NCBI GenBank assembly: GCA_029939785.1
Contig: JAOZSG010000225.1
Coordinates: 1-5,778 of the forward strand
Origin: Fidelibacterota bacterium
Lineage (GTDB): Bacteria > Fidelibacterota > UBA2242 > JAFGTP01
Direction of reading: 5' to 3'
DNA: 5,778 bases
Shown piece after piece: positions 5,690 to 5,778 of the stretch (position 1 is its first letter; each line of letters begins with the position of its first letter). Under the pieces are notes generated by a model. The model was not told the origin of the DNA and did no database searches. It worked only from the letters and a program-made list of their open reading frames with translations. The position numbers were made by a program, and so were the translations under genes.

Positions 5690-5778
5690 GTTAGATCTTA
5701 TATTGTAGATGTTTTTGTTAAGCCAAAAGCAGGCATTCATTTTTTTATATAACAAGATAACTGTTGTAGAAAATGTGT
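5690..5778. other. Downstream non-coding end of the window
   Basis: I see no gene in these 89 bases. GCC (5722-5724) and GGC (5732-5734) could form a three-pair stem followed by a T run at 5740-5746. This is too weak to call a terminator with confidence. An ATG at 5773 is too close to the edge to judge. Confidence 0.4.

Overview
The window is very AT-rich (roughly 30% GC by eye) bacterial DNA. Every convincing gene lies on the + strand. Most genes have a Shine-Dalgarno (SD) sequence of the AGGA/GGAG type, and genes in the core overlap or abut. The ABC transporter pair resembles Escherichia coli YadG/YadH, and the glutamate-cysteine ligase is of the E. coli GshA family. This makes a low-GC member of the Pseudomonadota, perhaps a gammaproteobacterium, the best guess, with low confidence. 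The use of SD sites argues mildly against Bacteroidota.

Positions 1-653 hold no convincing protein gene. The left edge is a perfect 20-bp palindrome followed by TGAAAC. The resulting ATTGAAAC ending is typical of many CRISPR repeats, so the window may begin in the last repeat of an array lying to the left. A strong hairpin with T-rich flanks on both strands (183-222) looks like a two-way terminator. Between 264 and 546 there are several inverted repeats of unknown role. A TATAAT box (627-632) and an imperfect AT-rich palindrome (630-645) sit just before the first gene.

Positions 654-5216 hold five genes: a cysteine-rich ArsR-family regulator, glutamate-cysteine ligase (gshA), a GshF-type ATP-grasp glutathione synthetase, an ABC ATPase (yadG-like) and its ABC-2 permease (yadH-like). 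The two glutathione genes are in the same reading frame and are separated only by one TAA directly followed by ATG, as if a bifunctional gshF were split at its domain boundary. The synthetase overlaps the ATPase gene by 8 bp, and the ATPase gene overlaps the permease gene by 4 bp. Biosynthesis and transport are therefore probably translationally coupled.

A small VanZ-family membrane protein (5318-5689) follows after a 101-bp gap with its own SD. The last 89 bp hold no recognisable gene.

The coherent reading is a regulated glutathione module: a thiol-rich sensor, the two enzymes that make glutathione, and a coupled ABC exporter. The substrate of the exporter and the signal of the regulator cannot be read from the sequence.
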